Assembly (NCBI RefSeq): GCF_020532665.2
Contig: NZ_JAIWPG020000007.1
Coordinates: 124,001 to 188,000, forward strand
Reading direction: 5' to 3'
DNA: 64,000 nucleotides
Origin: Lelliottia sp. WAP21
GTDB lineage: Bacteria > Pseudomonadota > Gammaproteobacteria > Enterobacterales > Enterobacteriaceae
In this document: piece by piece, positions 1-10,329 of the stretch
Layout: every line of letters starts with the position of its first letter
How positions within the stretch are numbered: the first letter of the stretch is position 1
The notes under the pieces: model-generated
Database searches by the model: none
What the model saw: only the letters and a program-made list of their open reading frames with translations
Told to the model about the DNA's origin: nothing
Made by a program: the position numbers and the translations under genes

Positions 1-708
1 GTTGACTGCCATATCGCGTTCACGCGCCTTGCGCAGACGCCAGTCAGCGAGCAATTGCAGGCAGGCAAGCTGCCGCGTACGGAGTTGCCAGGCATTGGTG
101 ATTTCACGCCATGCGTCGGCAGGATCCAGCACTTCCTGGCGGCGCTGTTGTGTCATCTGACATTCATTTAGCGCTGCATCCAGCCGGCCCGCCTCTTGCG
201 CCTCTTTCATCAATTGCCCGGCGATCGGCAAGAGGTAAAATACGTCGGCTGCCGCATAATCAAGCTGGCGTTCCGTCAAGGGACGCGCCAGCCAGTCGGT
301 ACGGGATTCACTCTTATCCAGCGCCAGGCCGGTATACTCTTCCACCATCGCGGCAAACCCCCACGACAGCGGACGACCACTGAAGGCGGCGAGAATCTGG
401 GTATCAATCAGCGGCTGCGGCATGATGCCAAAGGTGTTGAGAAAGACTTCCAGATCTTCACTGCCCGCATGCAGGTATTTTGTCACGGCAGTATCCAGCA
501 ATAGCGCACGCATCGGCGCCCAGTCGGTAATGCCGAGAGGATCGATCAGCGATACTTTTTTGCCATCATACATCTGGATCAACCCCAGTTGCGGATAGTA
601 GGTGCGCGTACGGACAAACTCGGTGTCCAGGGCAATGGCAGGAAAGTCCCGCGTGACATCGCAAAGCGTTGCCAGCTCGTCGTTGGTCGTGATCATCTGG
701 TAATTCAA
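1..708 (-). CDS. rnd: Ribonuclease D, 5' part (236 codons; 3' end outside window)
   Basis: RNase D is a DEDD-type 3'-5' exoribonuclease that trims tRNA 3' ends. The translation matches the N-terminal two thirds of the roughly 375-residue enterobacterial protein: an exonuclease motif with ALDTEF near residue 28, HAGSEDLEVF near residue 80, and SESRTDWLARPL. The reading frame is still open at base 1, so the HRDC-type C-terminal region lies outside the window. The start is TTG at 708 (protein begins MNYQMITT); the E. coli gene is also known to start at UUG. A GC-rich hairpin with a T-run lies just upstream at 735-759. In E. coli a U-rich stretch before rnd is reported to be needed for expression. 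Same direction as fadD. Identity is secure. Confidence 0.95.
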   Translation of the reverse strand, partial: MNYQMITTNDELATLCDVTRDFPAIALDTEFVRTRTYYPQLGLIQMYDGKKVSLIDPLGITDWAPMRALLLDTAVTKYLHAGSEDLEVFLNTFGIMPQPLIDTQILAAFSGRPLSWGFAAMVEEYTGLALDKSESRTDWLARPLTERQLDYAAADVFYLLPIAGQLMKEAQEAGRLDAALNECQMTQQRRQEVLDPADAWREITNAWQLRTRQLACLQLLADWRLRKARERDMAVN

Positions 709-734
709 AACGGTTTCTCTTTGGTTTGCGCCCA

Positions 735-759
735 TAAAAAACGCCGGCTAAACCGGCGT
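735..759 (-). terminator. Hairpin plus T-run between fadD and rnd
   Basis: On the minus strand a 7-bp GC stem (ACGCCGG/CCGGCGT) is followed by six T. It would end the fadD transcript and also lies directly upstream of the rnd UUG start. Confidence 0.8.
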
Positions 760-781
760 CTTCAGGCGACTCACTCGAAGC

Positions 782-2467
782 TTAGGCTTTATTGTCCACT
801 TTGCCACGGGCTTCGTCACGTAATTCTCGTCGTAATATCTTCCCGACATTCGATTTCGGTAGTTCATCGCGGAATTCCACCAGCTTAGGCACTTTATAGC
901 CTGTCAGCTGGCGACGGCAGAACGTAATCAGCTCTTCTTCGGTTAACGAGGCATCTTTTTTAACGACAAAGATCTTCACGGCCTCACCGCTACTGCCAGA
1001 GGGAACACCGACGGCCGCCACCTCGTGTACGCCGTTATGCTGCATCACAATATCTTCGATTTCATTCGGATAGACGTTAAACCCGGACACCAGAATCATA
1101 TCTTTTTTGCGATCGACGATGCGCAGGAACCCCTGTTCATCCATCACCGCGATGTCGCCGGTATGCAGCCAGCCGCCTTTGAGGATTTCATCCGTGGCGT
1201 CAGGGCGCTGCCAGTATCCCAGCATAACCTGTGGACCTTTAACGCACAGCTCGCCAGGTTCACCGGGTGCCACTTCATTGTCTTCATCATCCACCAGTTT
1301 CGCTTCGGTGGACGGCACAGGCAGGCCGATGCTGCCACTGTGGTAATCAATATCGTGCGGATTGACGCTCACCAGCGGCGCGCACTCCGTCAGGCCGTAG
1401 CCCTCAAGCAGGTATTGTCCGGTCAGTTTCACCCAGCGCTCGGCCACGGCCTGCTGAACCGGCATCCCGCCACCCGCCGACAAATGCAGCGTCGAAAAAT
1501 CAAGCTGCTGAAACTCTTTGTTATTCAGAAGCGCGTTAAAGAGCGTGTTGACCCCGGTCATTGCGGTAAACGGATATTTCGCCAGCTCTTTCACCAGCCC
1601 CGGAATATCACGCGGGTTGGTAATCAGCACGTTTTGACCGCCCAGCTCAATAAACAGCAGGCAGTTCATGGTCAGGGCAAAGATGTGGTAAAGCGGTAGT
1701 GCGGTGATGACCAGCTCTTTACCGGCATGCAACAGCGGCCCGTAGGTCGCATTAACCTGCTCGAGGTTCGCCAGCATATTGCGATGGGTCAGCATGGCCC
1801 CTTTCGCCACGCCCGTCGTGCCGCCGGTGTATTGCAGGAAAGCCAGATCTTCCGGCACCACGTCCGGTTTGATGTACTGCATACGATAACCGTTATGCAG
1901 CGCACTGCGAAAAGAGATGGCATCCGGCAGATGGTATTTTGGTACCAGACGCTTCACGTATTTGACGACAAAGTTAACCAGCGTCCCTTTCGCCGTGGAG
2001 AGCTGGTCCCCCATTCGCGTCAGGATCACATGGCGGACCTGCGTTTTGGCGACCACTTTCTCCAGCGTATGGGCAAAGTTCGACACAATCACGATAGCCG
2101 ACGCGCCGCTGTCGTTAAGCTGATGTTCCAGCTCGCGTGGCGTATACAGCGGATTGACGTTCACCACAATCATGCCCGCGCGCAGGATGCCAAACAGCGC
2201 CACCGGATATTGCAGAAGATTTGGCATCATCAATGCGACGCGATCCCCTTTTTGCAGCCCCAGCCCTTCCTGCAAATAGGCGGCAAAGGCCCGGCTACGC
2301 TCTTCCAGTTTACGGAAGGTCATCACCTCACCCATGTTCACAAATGCAGGCTGATCGGCATAACGTCTCACCGAGTGCTCAAATAATTCAACCAGGGATT
2401 GATAACGGTCAGGATTGATCTCCGCCGGCACGTCTGCGGGATAACGGTTTAGCCAAACCTTCTTCAA
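782..2467 (-). CDS. fadD: Long-chain fatty acid-CoA ligase FadD, 561 aa
   Basis: FadD activates long-chain fatty acids to acyl-CoA at the inner membrane, coupling import to beta-oxidation. The sequence shows the ATP/AMP signature [11 protein letters not shown] near residue 213 and the fatty-acyl-CoA synthetase signature [20 protein letters not shown] near 430-455, with a C-terminal domain ending KVDNKA. I place the start at TTG 2467 ([10 protein letters not shown]): it follows a good AGAGGTGA Shine-Dalgarno sequence, gives exactly the usual 561 residues, and E. coli fadD also starts at UUG. An upstream in-frame start would add 12 unconserved residues. A FadR operator lies upstream at 2539-2555. 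Confidence 0.97.
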   Translation of the reverse strand: MKKVWLNRYPADVPAEINPDRYQSLVELFEHSVRRYADQPAFVNMGEVMTFRKLEERSRAFAAYLQEGLGLQKGDRVALMMPNLLQYPVALFGILRAGMIVVNVNPLYTPRELEHQLNDSGASAIVIVSNFAHTLEKVVAKTQVRHVILTRMGDQLSTAKGTLVNFVVKYVKRLVPKYHLPDAISFRSALHNGYRMQYIKPDVVPEDLAFLQYTGGTTGVAKGAMLTHRNMLANLEQVNATYGPLLHAGKELVITALPLYHIFALTMNCLLFIELGGQNVLITNPRDIPGLVKELAKYPFTAMTGVNTLFNALLNNKEFQQLDFSTLHLSAGGGMPVQQAVAERWVKLTGQYLLEGYGLTECAPLVSVNPHDIDYHSGSIGLPVPSTEAKLVDDEDNEVAPGEPGELCVKGPQVMLGYWQRPDATDEILKGGWLHTGDIAVMDEQGFLRIVDRKKDMILVSGFNVYPNEIEDIVMQHNGVHEVAAVGVPSGSSGEAVKIFVVKKDASLTEEELITFCRRQLTGYKVPKLVEFRDELPKSNVGKILRRELRDEARGKVDNKA

Positions 2468-2538
2468 TGCATCACCTCTGAAATGAGTGTTCGTCGTCAT
2501 CACAACCCCGATAATAAACAGTTCGTTAACATTATATT

Positions 2539-2555
2539 AACTCAGCGTACCAGTT
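2539..2555 (-). promoter_or_regulatory. FadR operator upstream of fadD
   Basis: Read on the minus strand the 17 bp are AACTGGTACGCTGAGTT. This is close to the FadR half-site pattern CTGGTNNGA and to the E. coli fadD operator as I remember it. It lies about 72 bp before the fadD start, next to a TATAAT-like hexamer, so FadR binding would block transcription. Call is from motif and context. Confidence 0.7.
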
Positions 2556-2615
2556 TATTAATTGTTCAGATTTAAGGTTGCGAAGCGCGTCACTCTTTTT
2601 TTATGTTTTCGCCAT

Positions 2616-2650
2616 ATAAAAACAGAGACAGCGGCTGAGCCGCTGTCTCT
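2616..2650 (-). terminator. Terminator of yeaY
   Basis: A perfect 12-bp stem (AGAGACAGCGGC/GCCGCTGTCTCT) is followed on the minus strand by a T-run, 20 bp after the yeaY stop. Confidence 0.88.
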
Positions 2651-2670
2651 TTCCTAACAATAACAGAGAG

Positions 2671-3252
2671 TTATTCTGTTACTATCGTCTGTACTTGTGC
2701 AGGGCCAGGGTTATACCAGCCCCATCCACCGTATCCATACCGGTAAGGATGAGGACCCCACATCCACGGGTCGATTGGCTGAGGCGGCATCACTACCTGC
2801 TGCACCACACGCCAGCGTTTATAGCCATTGACCTGCATGGTCATAAATTTGTAAGGCGTGTTGCCAATTTTACCCTGCACCGTGCCGGTAATCGGCCCCA
2901 CGACGGTGACCAGCTGTCCGCGGAAATCGACCGGATCGAGGAAACCGTTCACATCGGCGTAAATTCGCCCGCGGGAAGCGTCACCAAGTTCAGGTCTTGC
3001 CCCGCTGTCCAGCGTTACCGTCGCAATTTCAAGACGGGTTTTACCCTGCTGGTTAATGACATCAACCACCTTTCCGCCAAAACGCGCTTCCTGTCCGACG
3101 TAAAGTTCCGGTGCATTCATCACCCGCACAAGATCCTGCTGCGGAGTCGGACTGCTTCCCTTAATCGCGTCTGGAACGGTAACACAGCCACTCAACGCCA
3201 CGGCAACGACGCCTGCCATGAAAAGGCGTACAACTTTAGTCTGAACCGCCAT
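2671..3252 (-). CDS. yeaY: Slp-family outer membrane lipoprotein YeaY, 193 aa
   Basis: A predicted lipoprotein. After Lys6 and Arg9 comes a hydrophobic stretch ending in the lipobox L20-S-G-C23, so Cys23 should be lipidated. No Asp follows the Cys, which agrees with outer-membrane sorting. The remainder fits the Slp/YeaY family. The C-terminus is rich in Pro, Trp, Gly and Tyr ([19 protein letters not shown]). The function of YeaY is not known; its relative Slp is a starvation lipoprotein. A Shine-Dalgarno AGGAG precedes the ATG. tsaB lies 37 bp upstream in the same direction, so the two may be cotranscribed. Confidence 0.93.
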   Translation of the reverse strand: MAVQTKVVRLFMAGVVAVALSGCVTVPDAIKGSSPTPQQDLVRVMNAPELYVGQEARFGGKVVDVINQQGKTRLEIATVTLDSGARPELGDASRGRIYADVNGFLDPVDFRGQLVTVVGPITGTVQGKIGNTPYKFMTMQVNGYKRWRVVQQVVMPPQPIDPWMWGPHPYRYGYGGWGWYNPGPAQVQTIVTE

Positions 3253-3289
3253 GATGCGACTCCTTTTTCTCAGTGCTTGTTACTGAGAG

Positions 3290-3985
3290 TCACTCCCGGC
3301 CCGGAAGTTTCTTCCAGGCGACTTCGTTACGCAAATAAACCGGCTCGGCATGTTCAACCGTCACGGTTTGACCTGCAGCCAGCAGCTGACAGGCAATCGG
3401 CAGCATATCTTCTGCGGCAGGTAACAGCGTCTTGCCGTCCACCAGCGTCAGGCCGCTTTCGTTTGCCATGTCGGGCCAGGCTTGCCAGCCTGTCCCCACG
3501 ATAGCCCATTCGCCTGAGAGCTGTTTCAACCGTTCACCAACGGCTTGCGGTTTCAGCACTTTTTCCGTCTCTTCCCCGTGCCAGATACCCTGTTCATCAC
3601 GGGTATATTCAGCCCAGTAGACTTCGCCCATTCGCGCGTCGATCGCGGCCAGAACGCGGGTTGCACCGGTTTGACGCCAGGCACCTTGCGCCATGGTTGC
3701 CAGGGTAGACACGCCGATCATGGGCAGATTCGCCCCCAGCGCCAGGCCCTGAGCAATGCCAATGCCGATGCGCACGCCGGTAAAGCTGCCTGGCCCACGG
3801 CCAAACGCCAGCGCGTCAAGGTCAGTTAAAGTGGTATTGCCCTGGTCTAACATCTGTTTTACCAGGGGGAGAATACGTTGGGTATGTTCACGGGGGCACT
3901 CTTCAAAATGCGCAAAGAGGTTGCCGTTATCCCAGAGGGCGGCAGAACAGGCTTCTGTCGCGGTATCAATAGCCAGAATTCGCAT
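3290..3985 (-). CDS. tsaB: TsaB, partner subunit in tRNA t6A synthesis, 231 aa
   Basis: TsaB is a paralogue of TsaD that holds together the TsaB-TsaD-TsaE complex transferring threonylcarbamoyl to A37 of ANN-decoding tRNAs. The N-terminus [18 protein letters not shown] is the ASKHA-fold start of the family, and [20 protein letters not shown] is the conserved core. I chose ATG 3985, which gives the usual 231 residues; an in-frame ATG at 4015 would add 10 unconserved residues. The Shine-Dalgarno sequence is weak. yoaA lies upstream in the same orientation, as in E. coli. An essential gene in E. coli. Confidence 0.96.
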   Translation of the reverse strand: MRILAIDTATEACSAALWDNGNLFAHFEECPREHTQRILPLVKQMLDQGNTTLTDLDALAFGRGPGSFTGVRIGIGIAQGLALGANLPMIGVSTLATMAQGAWRQTGATRVLAAIDARMGEVYWAEYTRDEQGIWHGEETEKVLKPQAVGERLKQLSGEWAIVGTGWQAWPDMANESGLTLVDGKTLLPAAEDMLPIACQLLAAGQTVTVEHAEPVYLRNEVAWKKLPGRE

Positions 3986-4050
3986 GCGTCTCGCGCTCTC
4001 GCAATGGTCAGTCACAAAATGGCGCGCATCTTAGCATACTCCCGGGCAAA

Positions 4051-5961
4051 TTACTTCGCCGTTGGGTTTGCCAGAAAGCGAACGGCACGTTTGATGTCAC
4101 GGGTGCGCGGCGCAGGCGGCAGACTCGCCAGGAAAGTCGCCCCGTAAGGACGCATAACCAGACGGTTATCGCAAATCACCAGCACGCCGCGATCGTCAAT
4201 ATCACGAATCAGTCGCCCGACTCCCTGCTTGAGGGTAATCACCGCGTCCGGCAGCTGCACATCGTCAAATGGATCGCCACCGCGCAGACGACAGTCTTCC
4301 ATGCGCGCTTTCAACAGCGGATCGTCGGGGGAGGTAAAAGGCAGTTTATCGATAATTACCAGCGACAACGCATCGCCCCGCACGTCCACGCCTTCCCAGA
4401 AACTGCTCGTTGCCACCAGCAGCGCATTTCCGGCCTTCACAAACTGGTCGAGCAACTGGCCTTTACTGGTCTCCCCCTGCAACAATACGGGCAAGGTCAT
4501 GGTGGCACGGAACTGCTCCGCCAGATCGCGCATCATGGCGTGCGAAGTGCAGAGCATAAAGCAGCGTCCGTTATTCGCCTCAATCATCGGCTTCAGCATG
4601 GCGGCCAGATGCCGCGCCGCGCCAGGCTGGTTAGGCAACGGGAGATTACGCGGGACGCACAACAGGGCCTGTTTTTCGTAGTCGAATGGGCTGGGTAGCA
4701 GGAGCGATTCCGCCTGCTCGATACCCAGGCGCTCGGTGAAATGGTGCAGATCGTCATTCACCGAAAGCGTGGCCGAGGTGAAAATCCAGCTTCCCGGTTT
4801 TTGCGCCATGACCTCTTTAAATTTATCCGCCACCGTCAGCGGCGTGAGGGCCAGGGTGAAATGGCGAGAGTTGCACTCATACCAGTAGCTAAAGCCGGGC
4901 TGGTTGATCTCTTTAAGACGCTTCAGCCGCGCACGGTATAGGGTCGCGCGCTCAAACGCGGCATCCAGCAAGGCGCTGCGCCCAAGCGACAGTTTGGCGA
5001 CGTCATAGCACAGCTCCAGCGCATCATCGAGAAGCAGTAATGCCCGCTGGATATGGCTGTCGGCAAGGAGTTCGCGCAGATTACCGCGAAAGCCCGGTTC
5101 CCCCAGCTGCAGGCGAAAATCCTGAGTACTTTGCGCCAGGCGGTCGGCGCATTTCTGTAGCTGCTGGGTATCTTTGAGTTCAGTGCGATACGCAATCGTA
5201 AAATCTTTTGCCAGATCCTGAAGCTGGCGGCTGGAGAGCGACTGACCAAAATACTGGCTGGCAATGTCTGGCAACTGATGCGCTTCATCGAAAATCATCA
5301 CATCAGCCTCAGGGATCAGTTCACCAAATCCGCTGTCTTTTACCACCATATCCGCGAGGAAGAGGTGATGGTTTACGACGACGATATCGGAATCCATTGC
5401 CTTTTTACGCGCCTTCACCACGAAACACTCTTCATAGAGCGGGCAGTCGCTGCCCAGGCAGTTATCGTTGGTGCTGGTGACCAACGGCCAGGCCTGGGAA
5501 TCCTCCGCGACGCTGGCACAGGTGCTGATGTCACCGTCGGTGGTTTGATTGGCCCATGCACGCAGAATGATGACATCGCTCAGCGTCTGCACGGGTAAAT
5601 CGCCGCCGGCAAGCGCTTGCGCTTCAAGGCGTTCCAGACACAGGTAATTTGAACGCCCTTTCAGTAAGGCGAGACGGCCTTTGTAGTTCAGCGCCTTTGC
5701 CACCGTAGGCAGGTCGCGGCTGTAGAGCTGATCCTGCAGGGCTTTAGAGCCGGTCGAAATGATGACTTTCTTTTTTGCCCGAAGCGCCGGGGCCAGATAG
5801 GCATAGGTTTTGCCCGTGCCTGTCCCTGCCTCTACGACGAGCGGCTGAGTCGCTTTAATGGCACGGGTGACAGCCTCCGCCATATGGCGTTGAGGCTCAC
5901 GGGGTTTAAATCCGGAAATGGCCTGTGCTAACTGCCCGTCTGCTGCAAAATCGTCTGCCAC
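4051..5961 (-). CDS. yoaA: DinG/XPD-family DNA helicase YoaA, 636 aa
   Basis: A superfamily 2 Fe-S helicase. Visible are Walker A GTGTGKT (residues 46-52), the Cys residues of the Fe-S domain (CLERLE, STCASV, CLGSDCPLYEEC), a DEAH box in VMIFDEAHQLPD, and the C-terminal motif QGVGRLIRD. In E. coli YoaA binds the polymerase III chi subunit and helps repair chain-terminated replication forks. Length equals the E. coli protein. The start is GTG 5961 behind GAGAGA. Divergent from yoaB. The C-terminus ends 65 bp before the tsaB start. Confidence 0.95.
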   Translation of the reverse strand: MADDFAADGQLAQAISGFKPREPQRHMAEAVTRAIKATQPLVVEAGTGTGKTYAYLAPALRAKKKVIISTGSKALQDQLYSRDLPTVAKALNYKGRLALLKGRSNYLCLERLEAQALAGGDLPVQTLSDVIILRAWANQTTDGDISTCASVAEDSQAWPLVTSTNDNCLGSDCPLYEECFVVKARKKAMDSDIVVVNHHLFLADMVVKDSGFGELIPEADVMIFDEAHQLPDIASQYFGQSLSSRQLQDLAKDFTIAYRTELKDTQQLQKCADRLAQSTQDFRLQLGEPGFRGNLRELLADSHIQRALLLLDDALELCYDVAKLSLGRSALLDAAFERATLYRARLKRLKEINQPGFSYWYECNSRHFTLALTPLTVADKFKEVMAQKPGSWIFTSATLSVNDDLHHFTERLGIEQAESLLLPSPFDYEKQALLCVPRNLPLPNQPGAARHLAAMLKPMIEANNGRCFMLCTSHAMMRDLAEQFRATMTLPVLLQGETSKGQLLDQFVKAGNALLVATSSFWEGVDVRGDALSLVIIDKLPFTSPDDPLLKARMEDCRLRGGDPFDDVQLPDAVITLKQGVGRLIRDIDDRGVLVICDNRLVMRPYGATFLASLPPAPRTRDIKRAVRFLANPTAK

Positions 5962-6091
5962 GTTTCTCTCTCACTGTATTTTTGCACAGGGGATTATGTC
6001 AGCCCGCCCTCTCCTGTGCCACCCCAAATAGTGACGAAACAGGAACAATATGGCAGTCTTGCCGCCTGACGCTATTTAAGAGGAAACGTTT

Positions 6092-6436
6092 ATGACAATC
6101 GTGCGCATTGATGCCGAAGCCCGCTGGTCTGATGTGGTCATACATAACCAGACGCTGTATTACACCGGCGTACCGGAAAACCTGGACGCAGACGCGTTTG
6201 AACAAACTGCCAACACGCTGGCACAAATTGATGCGGTGCTGGAAAAGCAAGGCAGCGACAAGTCACGTATTCTGGATGCGACGATTTTCCTGGCTAATAA
6301 AGAAGATTTTGCGGCGATGAATAAAGCCTGGGATGCGTGGGTGGTGGCGGGCCATGCGCCTGTACGCTGTACCGTACAGGCCACGTTGATGAAACCGCAG
6401 TACAAAGTGGAGATTAAAATTATCGCGGCGGTTTAA
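6092..6436 (+). CDS. yoaB: RidA-family protein YoaB, 114 aa
   Basis: A short YjgF/YER057c/UK114-family protein. RidA members hydrolyse reactive enamines and imines made by PLP enzymes, but YoaB itself has no firmly assigned substrate. The conserved Arg of the family fits APVRCTVQATLM near residues 90-101, and the C-terminal VEIKIIAAV is the family's last beta strand. The ATG follows AAGAGGAAACG. It is convergent with yoaH, whose stop is only 6 bp away. Confidence 0.92.
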   Translation: MTIVRIDAEARWSDVVIHNQTLYYTGVPENLDADAFEQTANTLAQIDAVLEKQGSDKSRILDATIFLANKEDFAAMNKAWDAWVVAGHAPVRCTVQATLMKPQYKVEIKIIAAV

Positions 6437-6442
6437 GCCCGA

Positions 6443-6631
6443 TTACTCCTCTTCATCATCCTCATCTTCGAAACGCGCCACAATCCGCTCGCCGGTATGC
6501 GTGGCGCGAATTTCCTGCGCGACAACGGTAATGGCTTCTCCACTGCTCATGCCTTGGGCCATCAGTTCGTGGATTCGATCTACCGCATTTTGTTGTTGCT
6601 CGTGGCTAAGAGAAGGTAAACCTGCAAACAT
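6443..6631 (-). CDS. yoaH: Small conserved protein YoaH (UPF0181), 62 aa
   Basis: A small acidic protein starting [20 protein letters not shown] and ending in an Asp/Glu tail (FEDEDDEEE). It matches the YoaH/UPF0181 family, whose function is unknown. I chose ATG 6631 because AGGAG sits six bases upstream; a TTG two codons earlier is less likely. Divergent from pabB. Confidence 0.9.
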   Translation of the reverse strand: MFAGLPSLSHEQQQNAVDRIHELMAQGMSSGEAITVVAQEIRATHTGERIVARFEDEDDEEE

Positions 6632-6692
6632 CGTCAACTCCTGCTAAATTATCCGCGCTCATTATTTCACGCAGCCCGGTAGTATGCCACAC

Positions 6693-8057
6693 ATGAAGAC
6701 ATTACCCCCCACACTCATTACATTGCCCTGGCGAGAAGATGCCGCCGAATACTGGTTTGCCCGCTTGAGCGCGCAGCCCTGGGCGATGTTGTTGCACTCT
6801 GGTCACGCGGATCACCCCTACAGTCGCTTCGATATTATCGTCGCCGACCCCGTTGGCACCCTGGTCACCCACGGTGAAAACACCGAGATGAGACTGCCCG
6901 GCGCTGAGACGCGGCATTCCACGGACGATCCGTTAACGCTGCTGTCGCAGGCAATGGACGCGCTGGAGTTGAAGGCGTCATCCCATCCGGATCTGCCTTT
7001 CCAGGGCGGTGCGTTGGGGCTGTTCGGTTATGATTTGGGCCGTCGATTCGAAACCCTGCCGGCTATCGCGCAGGACGATATTGCATTGCCCGATCTGGCT
7101 GTGGGGCTGTATGACTGGGCATTGATTGTCGATCATCATCGCCTGACGGTGACGCTTCTCAGCCATGCAGATCCCCATGTCCGGCTGACCTGGCTCGAGG
7201 CACTGCATCCCCAGGAGACGCCGCCATTTTCTCTGACCTCAGCCTGGCAGTCGAATATGACCGAGCGGGGCTACACGGAAAAATTCGACAAGATTCAGGC
7301 GTATCTGCAAAGCGGAGATTGCTATCAGGTCAATCTTGCCCAGCGTTTTCAGGCCACGTATGTCGGCGATGAATGGCACGCCTTTGTGCGACTGAACGCC
7401 AGTAACCGGGCGCCCTTCAGCGCCTTTTTACGTCTGGAACACGGGGCAGTGCTCAGTTTATCACCAGAGCGTTTTATTCATCTGGCCGACGGGACCATCC
7501 AGACGCGGCCGATTAAAGGTACGCTTCCTCGTCTTGCCGATCCTGACGCCGACCGGCTACAGGCTGCAAAGCTGGCGGCCTCCCCGAAAGATCGCGCTGA
7601 AAATCTGATGATTGTCGATCTGATGCGTAATGACATAGGACGTGTAGCGGTACCGGGCAGCGTGCGTGTGCCAGAATTGTTTGTTGTTGAGCCCTTCCCG
7701 GCGGTCCATCATCTGGTGAGCACCATTACCGCCCAGCTGCCGTCTGACCGTACAGCCTGCGATTTGCTGCGCGCCGCGTTCCCCGGCGGCTCGATTACCG
7801 GTGCGCCAAAAGTGCGGGCAATGGAAATTATCGACGAACTGGAACCGCATCGCCGCAATGCCTGGTGTGGCAGTATCGGCTATCTCAGCCTGTGCGGTAC
7901 GATGGACACCAGCATTACCATCCGCACGCTGACCGCCAGCGAGGGGCAGCTATACTGCTCCGCAGGCGGCGGAATTGTGGCGGATAGCCAGGCGGCGTCT
8001 GAATATCAGGAAACATTTGATAAAGTGACTCGCATCCTGCAACAACTGGAGAGCTAA
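6693..8057 (+). CDS. pabB: Aminodeoxychorismate synthase component I PabB, 454 aa
   Basis: PabB converts chorismate and ammonia to 4-amino-4-deoxychorismate in p-aminobenzoate and folate synthesis, with PabA as glutaminase and PabC as lyase. The chorismate-binding signature is clear: PIKGTLPR carries the catalytic Lys of PabB, followed by AENLMIVDLMRNDIGRV and AFPGGSITGAPKVRAM. The start ATG 6693 (MKTLPPTLITL) matches the E. coli start; an in-frame ATG at 6684 has no better ribosome site. nudL follows after 3 bp and is very likely translationally coupled. Confidence 0.96.
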   Translation: MKTLPPTLITLPWREDAAEYWFARLSAQPWAMLLHSGHADHPYSRFDIIVADPVGTLVTHGENTEMRLPGAETRHSTDDPLTLLSQAMDALELKASSHPDLPFQGGALGLFGYDLGRRFETLPAIAQDDIALPDLAVGLYDWALIVDHHRLTVTLLSHADPHVRLTWLEALHPQETPPFSLTSAWQSNMTERGYTEKFDKIQAYLQSGDCYQVNLAQRFQATYVGDEWHAFVRLNASNRAPFSAFLRLEHGAVLSLSPERFIHLADGTIQTRPIKGTLPRLADPDADRLQAAKLAASPKDRAENLMIVDLMRNDIGRVAVPGSVRVPELFVVEPFPAVHHLVSTITAQLPSDRTACDLLRAAFPGGSITGAPKVRAMEIIDELEPHRRNAWCGSIGYLSLCGTMDTSITIRTLTASEGQLYCSAGGGIVADSQAASEYQETFDKVTRILQQLES

Positions 8058-8060
8058 CTG

Positions 8061-8639
8061 GTGGATACCCACAATCTGACCCTGGATGATTTTCTGTCGC
8101 GTTTTCAACTTTTGCGACCGCAGGTCAACAGCGCCACATTAAACAGCCGTCAGGCGGCAGTGCTGATCCCGGTGGTGCGGCGCGAACAACCCGGCCTGCT
8201 GCTGACGAAGCGCTCTTCTCATCTTCGCAAGCATGCCGGGCAGGTTGCCTTTCCCGGGGGCGCGGTCGATGCAACTGATACCTCGCTGATTGCGGCTGCG
8301 CTGCGCGAAGCTCAGGAAGAGGTCGCGATCCCGCCCGACGCAGTAGAGGTGATAGGTGTGCTCCCGCCGGTCGACAGTGTGACCGGTTTTCAGGTCACGC
8401 CGGTCGTCGGGATTATTCCGCCCGATCTCCAGTATCACGCCAGCGTCGATGAAGTTGCCGCCGTGTTCGAAATGCCCCTGGCCGAAGCGCTACGTTTGGG
8501 CCGTTACCATCCGCTGGATATTCAACGTCGTGGACACGAGCATCGGGTCTGGCTCTCCTGGTATCAGCATTATTTTGTCTGGGGCATGACGGCGGGCATT
8601 ATCCGTGAGCTGGCGCTGCAAATCGGCCTGAAACCTTGA
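8061..8639 (+). CDS. nudL: Nudix hydrolase NudL (YeaB), 192 aa
   Basis: The Nudix box is complete at residues 67-89: [20 protein letters not shown] followed by EEV. This family acts on CoA-type or other nucleoside diphosphate-linked substrates; NudL is described as a putative CoA pyrophosphatase and its physiological substrate is not settled. The start is GTG 8061, 3 bp after the pabB stop. Length equals the E. coli protein. Confidence 0.94.
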   Translation: MDTHNLTLDDFLSRFQLLRPQVNSATLNSRQAAVLIPVVRREQPGLLLTKRSSHLRKHAGQVAFPGGAVDATDTSLIAAALREAQEEVAIPPDAVEVIGVLPPVDSVTGFQVTPVVGIIPPDLQYHASVDEVAAVFEMPLAEALRLGRYHPLDIQRRGHEHRVWLSWYQHYFVWGMTAGIIRELALQIGLKP

Positions 8640-8823
8640 CTATACTTTACATTCCGACTTTTTCTGCGTCTTTGCGAGAGTGCTCTCAACATTAGTAAAA
8701 CAGAGGTTACCCATTAGTTTAATTCATGTGAATAGTTAAGCCGATATCGGGGTTCCCTCTTACACTATGCGCAGTTATAACATCGTTACCGGAACCCCCG
8801 GTAACCCTGTCAGGAGTAAGAAA

Positions 8824-10188
8824 GTGATTAGTCTATTCGACATGTTCAAAGTGGGGATCGGTCCATCCTCTTCCCACACTGTAGGGCCGATGAAGGCCGG
8901 TAAACAGTTCGTCGATGACCTGGTCGAAAAAGGATTACTGGAGAACGTTACCCGCGTAGCTGTAGATGTTTACGGCTCACTGTCTTTGACGGGTAAAGGT
9001 CACCACACCGATATCGCCATTATTATGGGTCTGGCGGGCAATATGCCGGACACCGTAGATATTGACGCCATTCCGGCGTTTATCCGTGACGTTGAAACGC
9101 GCGGTCGTCTGCTGCTGGCTAATGGCCGGCACGAAGTGGATTTCCCGAAAGATGACGGCATGCGTTTTCGTAGCGATAACCTGTCGCTGCACGAAAACGG
9201 GATGCAGATCCATGCGTTCAGCGGCGAAAAAGTTGTCTACAGCAAAACGTACTACTCGATCGGCGGCGGTTTCATCGTCGACGAAGAGCATTTTGGTAAA
9301 GACAATGCGGGCGACGTGAATGTGCCTTACCCATTCAAATCGGCGCAAGAGATGCTGGGCTATTGCCATCAGACGGGACTTTCCCTGTCCGGCATGGTGA
9401 TGCAGAACGAACTCGCGTTGCACAGTAAGCAAGAGATTGAAGACTATTTTGGCAATGTATGGAAAACCATGCAGGCCTGTATCGACCGCGGTATCAACAC
9501 CGAAGGTGTGTTGCCGGGGCCGCTGCGTGTGCCTCGCCGTGCTTCCGCGCTGCGTCGTATGCTGGTCACCACTGACAAATACTCTAACGATCCGATGAAT
9601 GTGATCGACTGGGTGAACATGTTTGCGCTGGCCGTCAACGAAGAGAATGCTGCGGGGGGACGCGTTGTCACCGCACCCACCAACGGTGCCTGTGGTATCG
9701 TCCCGGCGGTACTGGCCTACTACGATCACTTTATCGAACCCGTTACCCCAGACATTTACATCCGCTATTTCCTGGCATCGGGTGCGGTGGGCGCGCTCTA
9801 CAAAATGAACGCCTCCATCTCCGGCGCTGAAGTGGGCTGCCAGGGCGAAGTGGGCGTAGCCTGTTCGATGGCCGCGGCCGGTCTGGCAGAACTGCTGGGC
9901 GCCAGTCCGGAACAGGTTTGCGTAGCGGCGGAAATTGGTATGGAGCACAACCTGGGATTAACCTGCGATCCGGTTGCGGGTCAGGTGCAGGTTCCTTGTA
10001 TCGAGCGAAACGCCATTGCGTCGGTCAAAGCGATCAACGCGTCACGTATGGCGATGCGCCGTACCAGTGAACCTCGCGTGTCGCTGGATAAGGTTATCGA
10101 GACCATGTACGAAACCGGGAAAGACATGAACGCCAAATACCGTGAAACCTCACGTGGCGGTCTGGCTATCAAGGTTCAGTGCGACTGA
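8824..10188 (+). CDS. sdaA: L-serine dehydratase 1 SdaA, 454 aa
   Basis: An iron-sulfur enzyme that deaminates L-serine to pyruvate. Visible are the N-terminal [16 protein letters not shown] (beta-chain domain) and, in the C-terminal domain, the Cys-rich segments [14 protein letters not shown] and [19 protein letters not shown] that bind the 4Fe-4S cluster. I place the start at GTG 8824 ([11 protein letters not shown]), behind CAGGAG, giving the usual 454 residues; an ATG at 8767 would add 19 unconserved residues. The 184 bp upstream contain no other gene and should carry the promoter. Confidence 0.96.
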   Translation: MISLFDMFKVGIGPSSSHTVGPMKAGKQFVDDLVEKGLLENVTRVAVDVYGSLSLTGKGHHTDIAIIMGLAGNMPDTVDIDAIPAFIRDVETRGRLLLANGRHEVDFPKDDGMRFRSDNLSLHENGMQIHAFSGEKVVYSKTYYSIGGGFIVDEEHFGKDNAGDVNVPYPFKSAQEMLGYCHQTGLSLSGMVMQNELALHSKQEIEDYFGNVWKTMQACIDRGINTEGVLPGPLRVPRRASALRRMLVTTDKYSNDPMNVIDWVNMFALAVNEENAAGGRVVTAPTNGACGIVPAVLAYYDHFIEPVTPDIYIRYFLASGAVGALYKMNASISGAEVGCQGEVGVACSMAAAGLAELLGASPEQVCVAAEIGMEHNLGLTCDPVAGQVQVPCIERNAIASVKAINASRMAMRRTSEPRVSLDKVIETMYETGKDMNAKYRETSRGGLAIKVQCD

Positions 10189-10329
10189 TTTCGTTAGCCT
10201 AAGTCTTCTCGCCCATCTGTTTACAGGTGGGCGAAAAATCCCCGCCTTCCTCGTCGTCTGACCTAATTCCCACTACACTTGCTGTGTTGCCCCAGGCTTT
10301 GGTGCCAAAGGCGTCTCAGGCGGACGTTT

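Noticed and set aside
1025-1699. Plus-strand frame of 224 codons opposite fadD
   Set aside because: Antisense shadow of fadD with no recognisable domain.
8977-9948. Long minus-strand frame (323 codons) opposite sdaA
   Set aside because: Shadow of a high-GC, strongly conserved gene; no family, no ribosome site, composition typical of an antisense frame.
10210-10233. 10-bp hairpin after sdaA as a terminator
   Set aside because: It is followed by A residues rather than T on the plus strand, so it lacks the U-tract of an intrinsic terminator.
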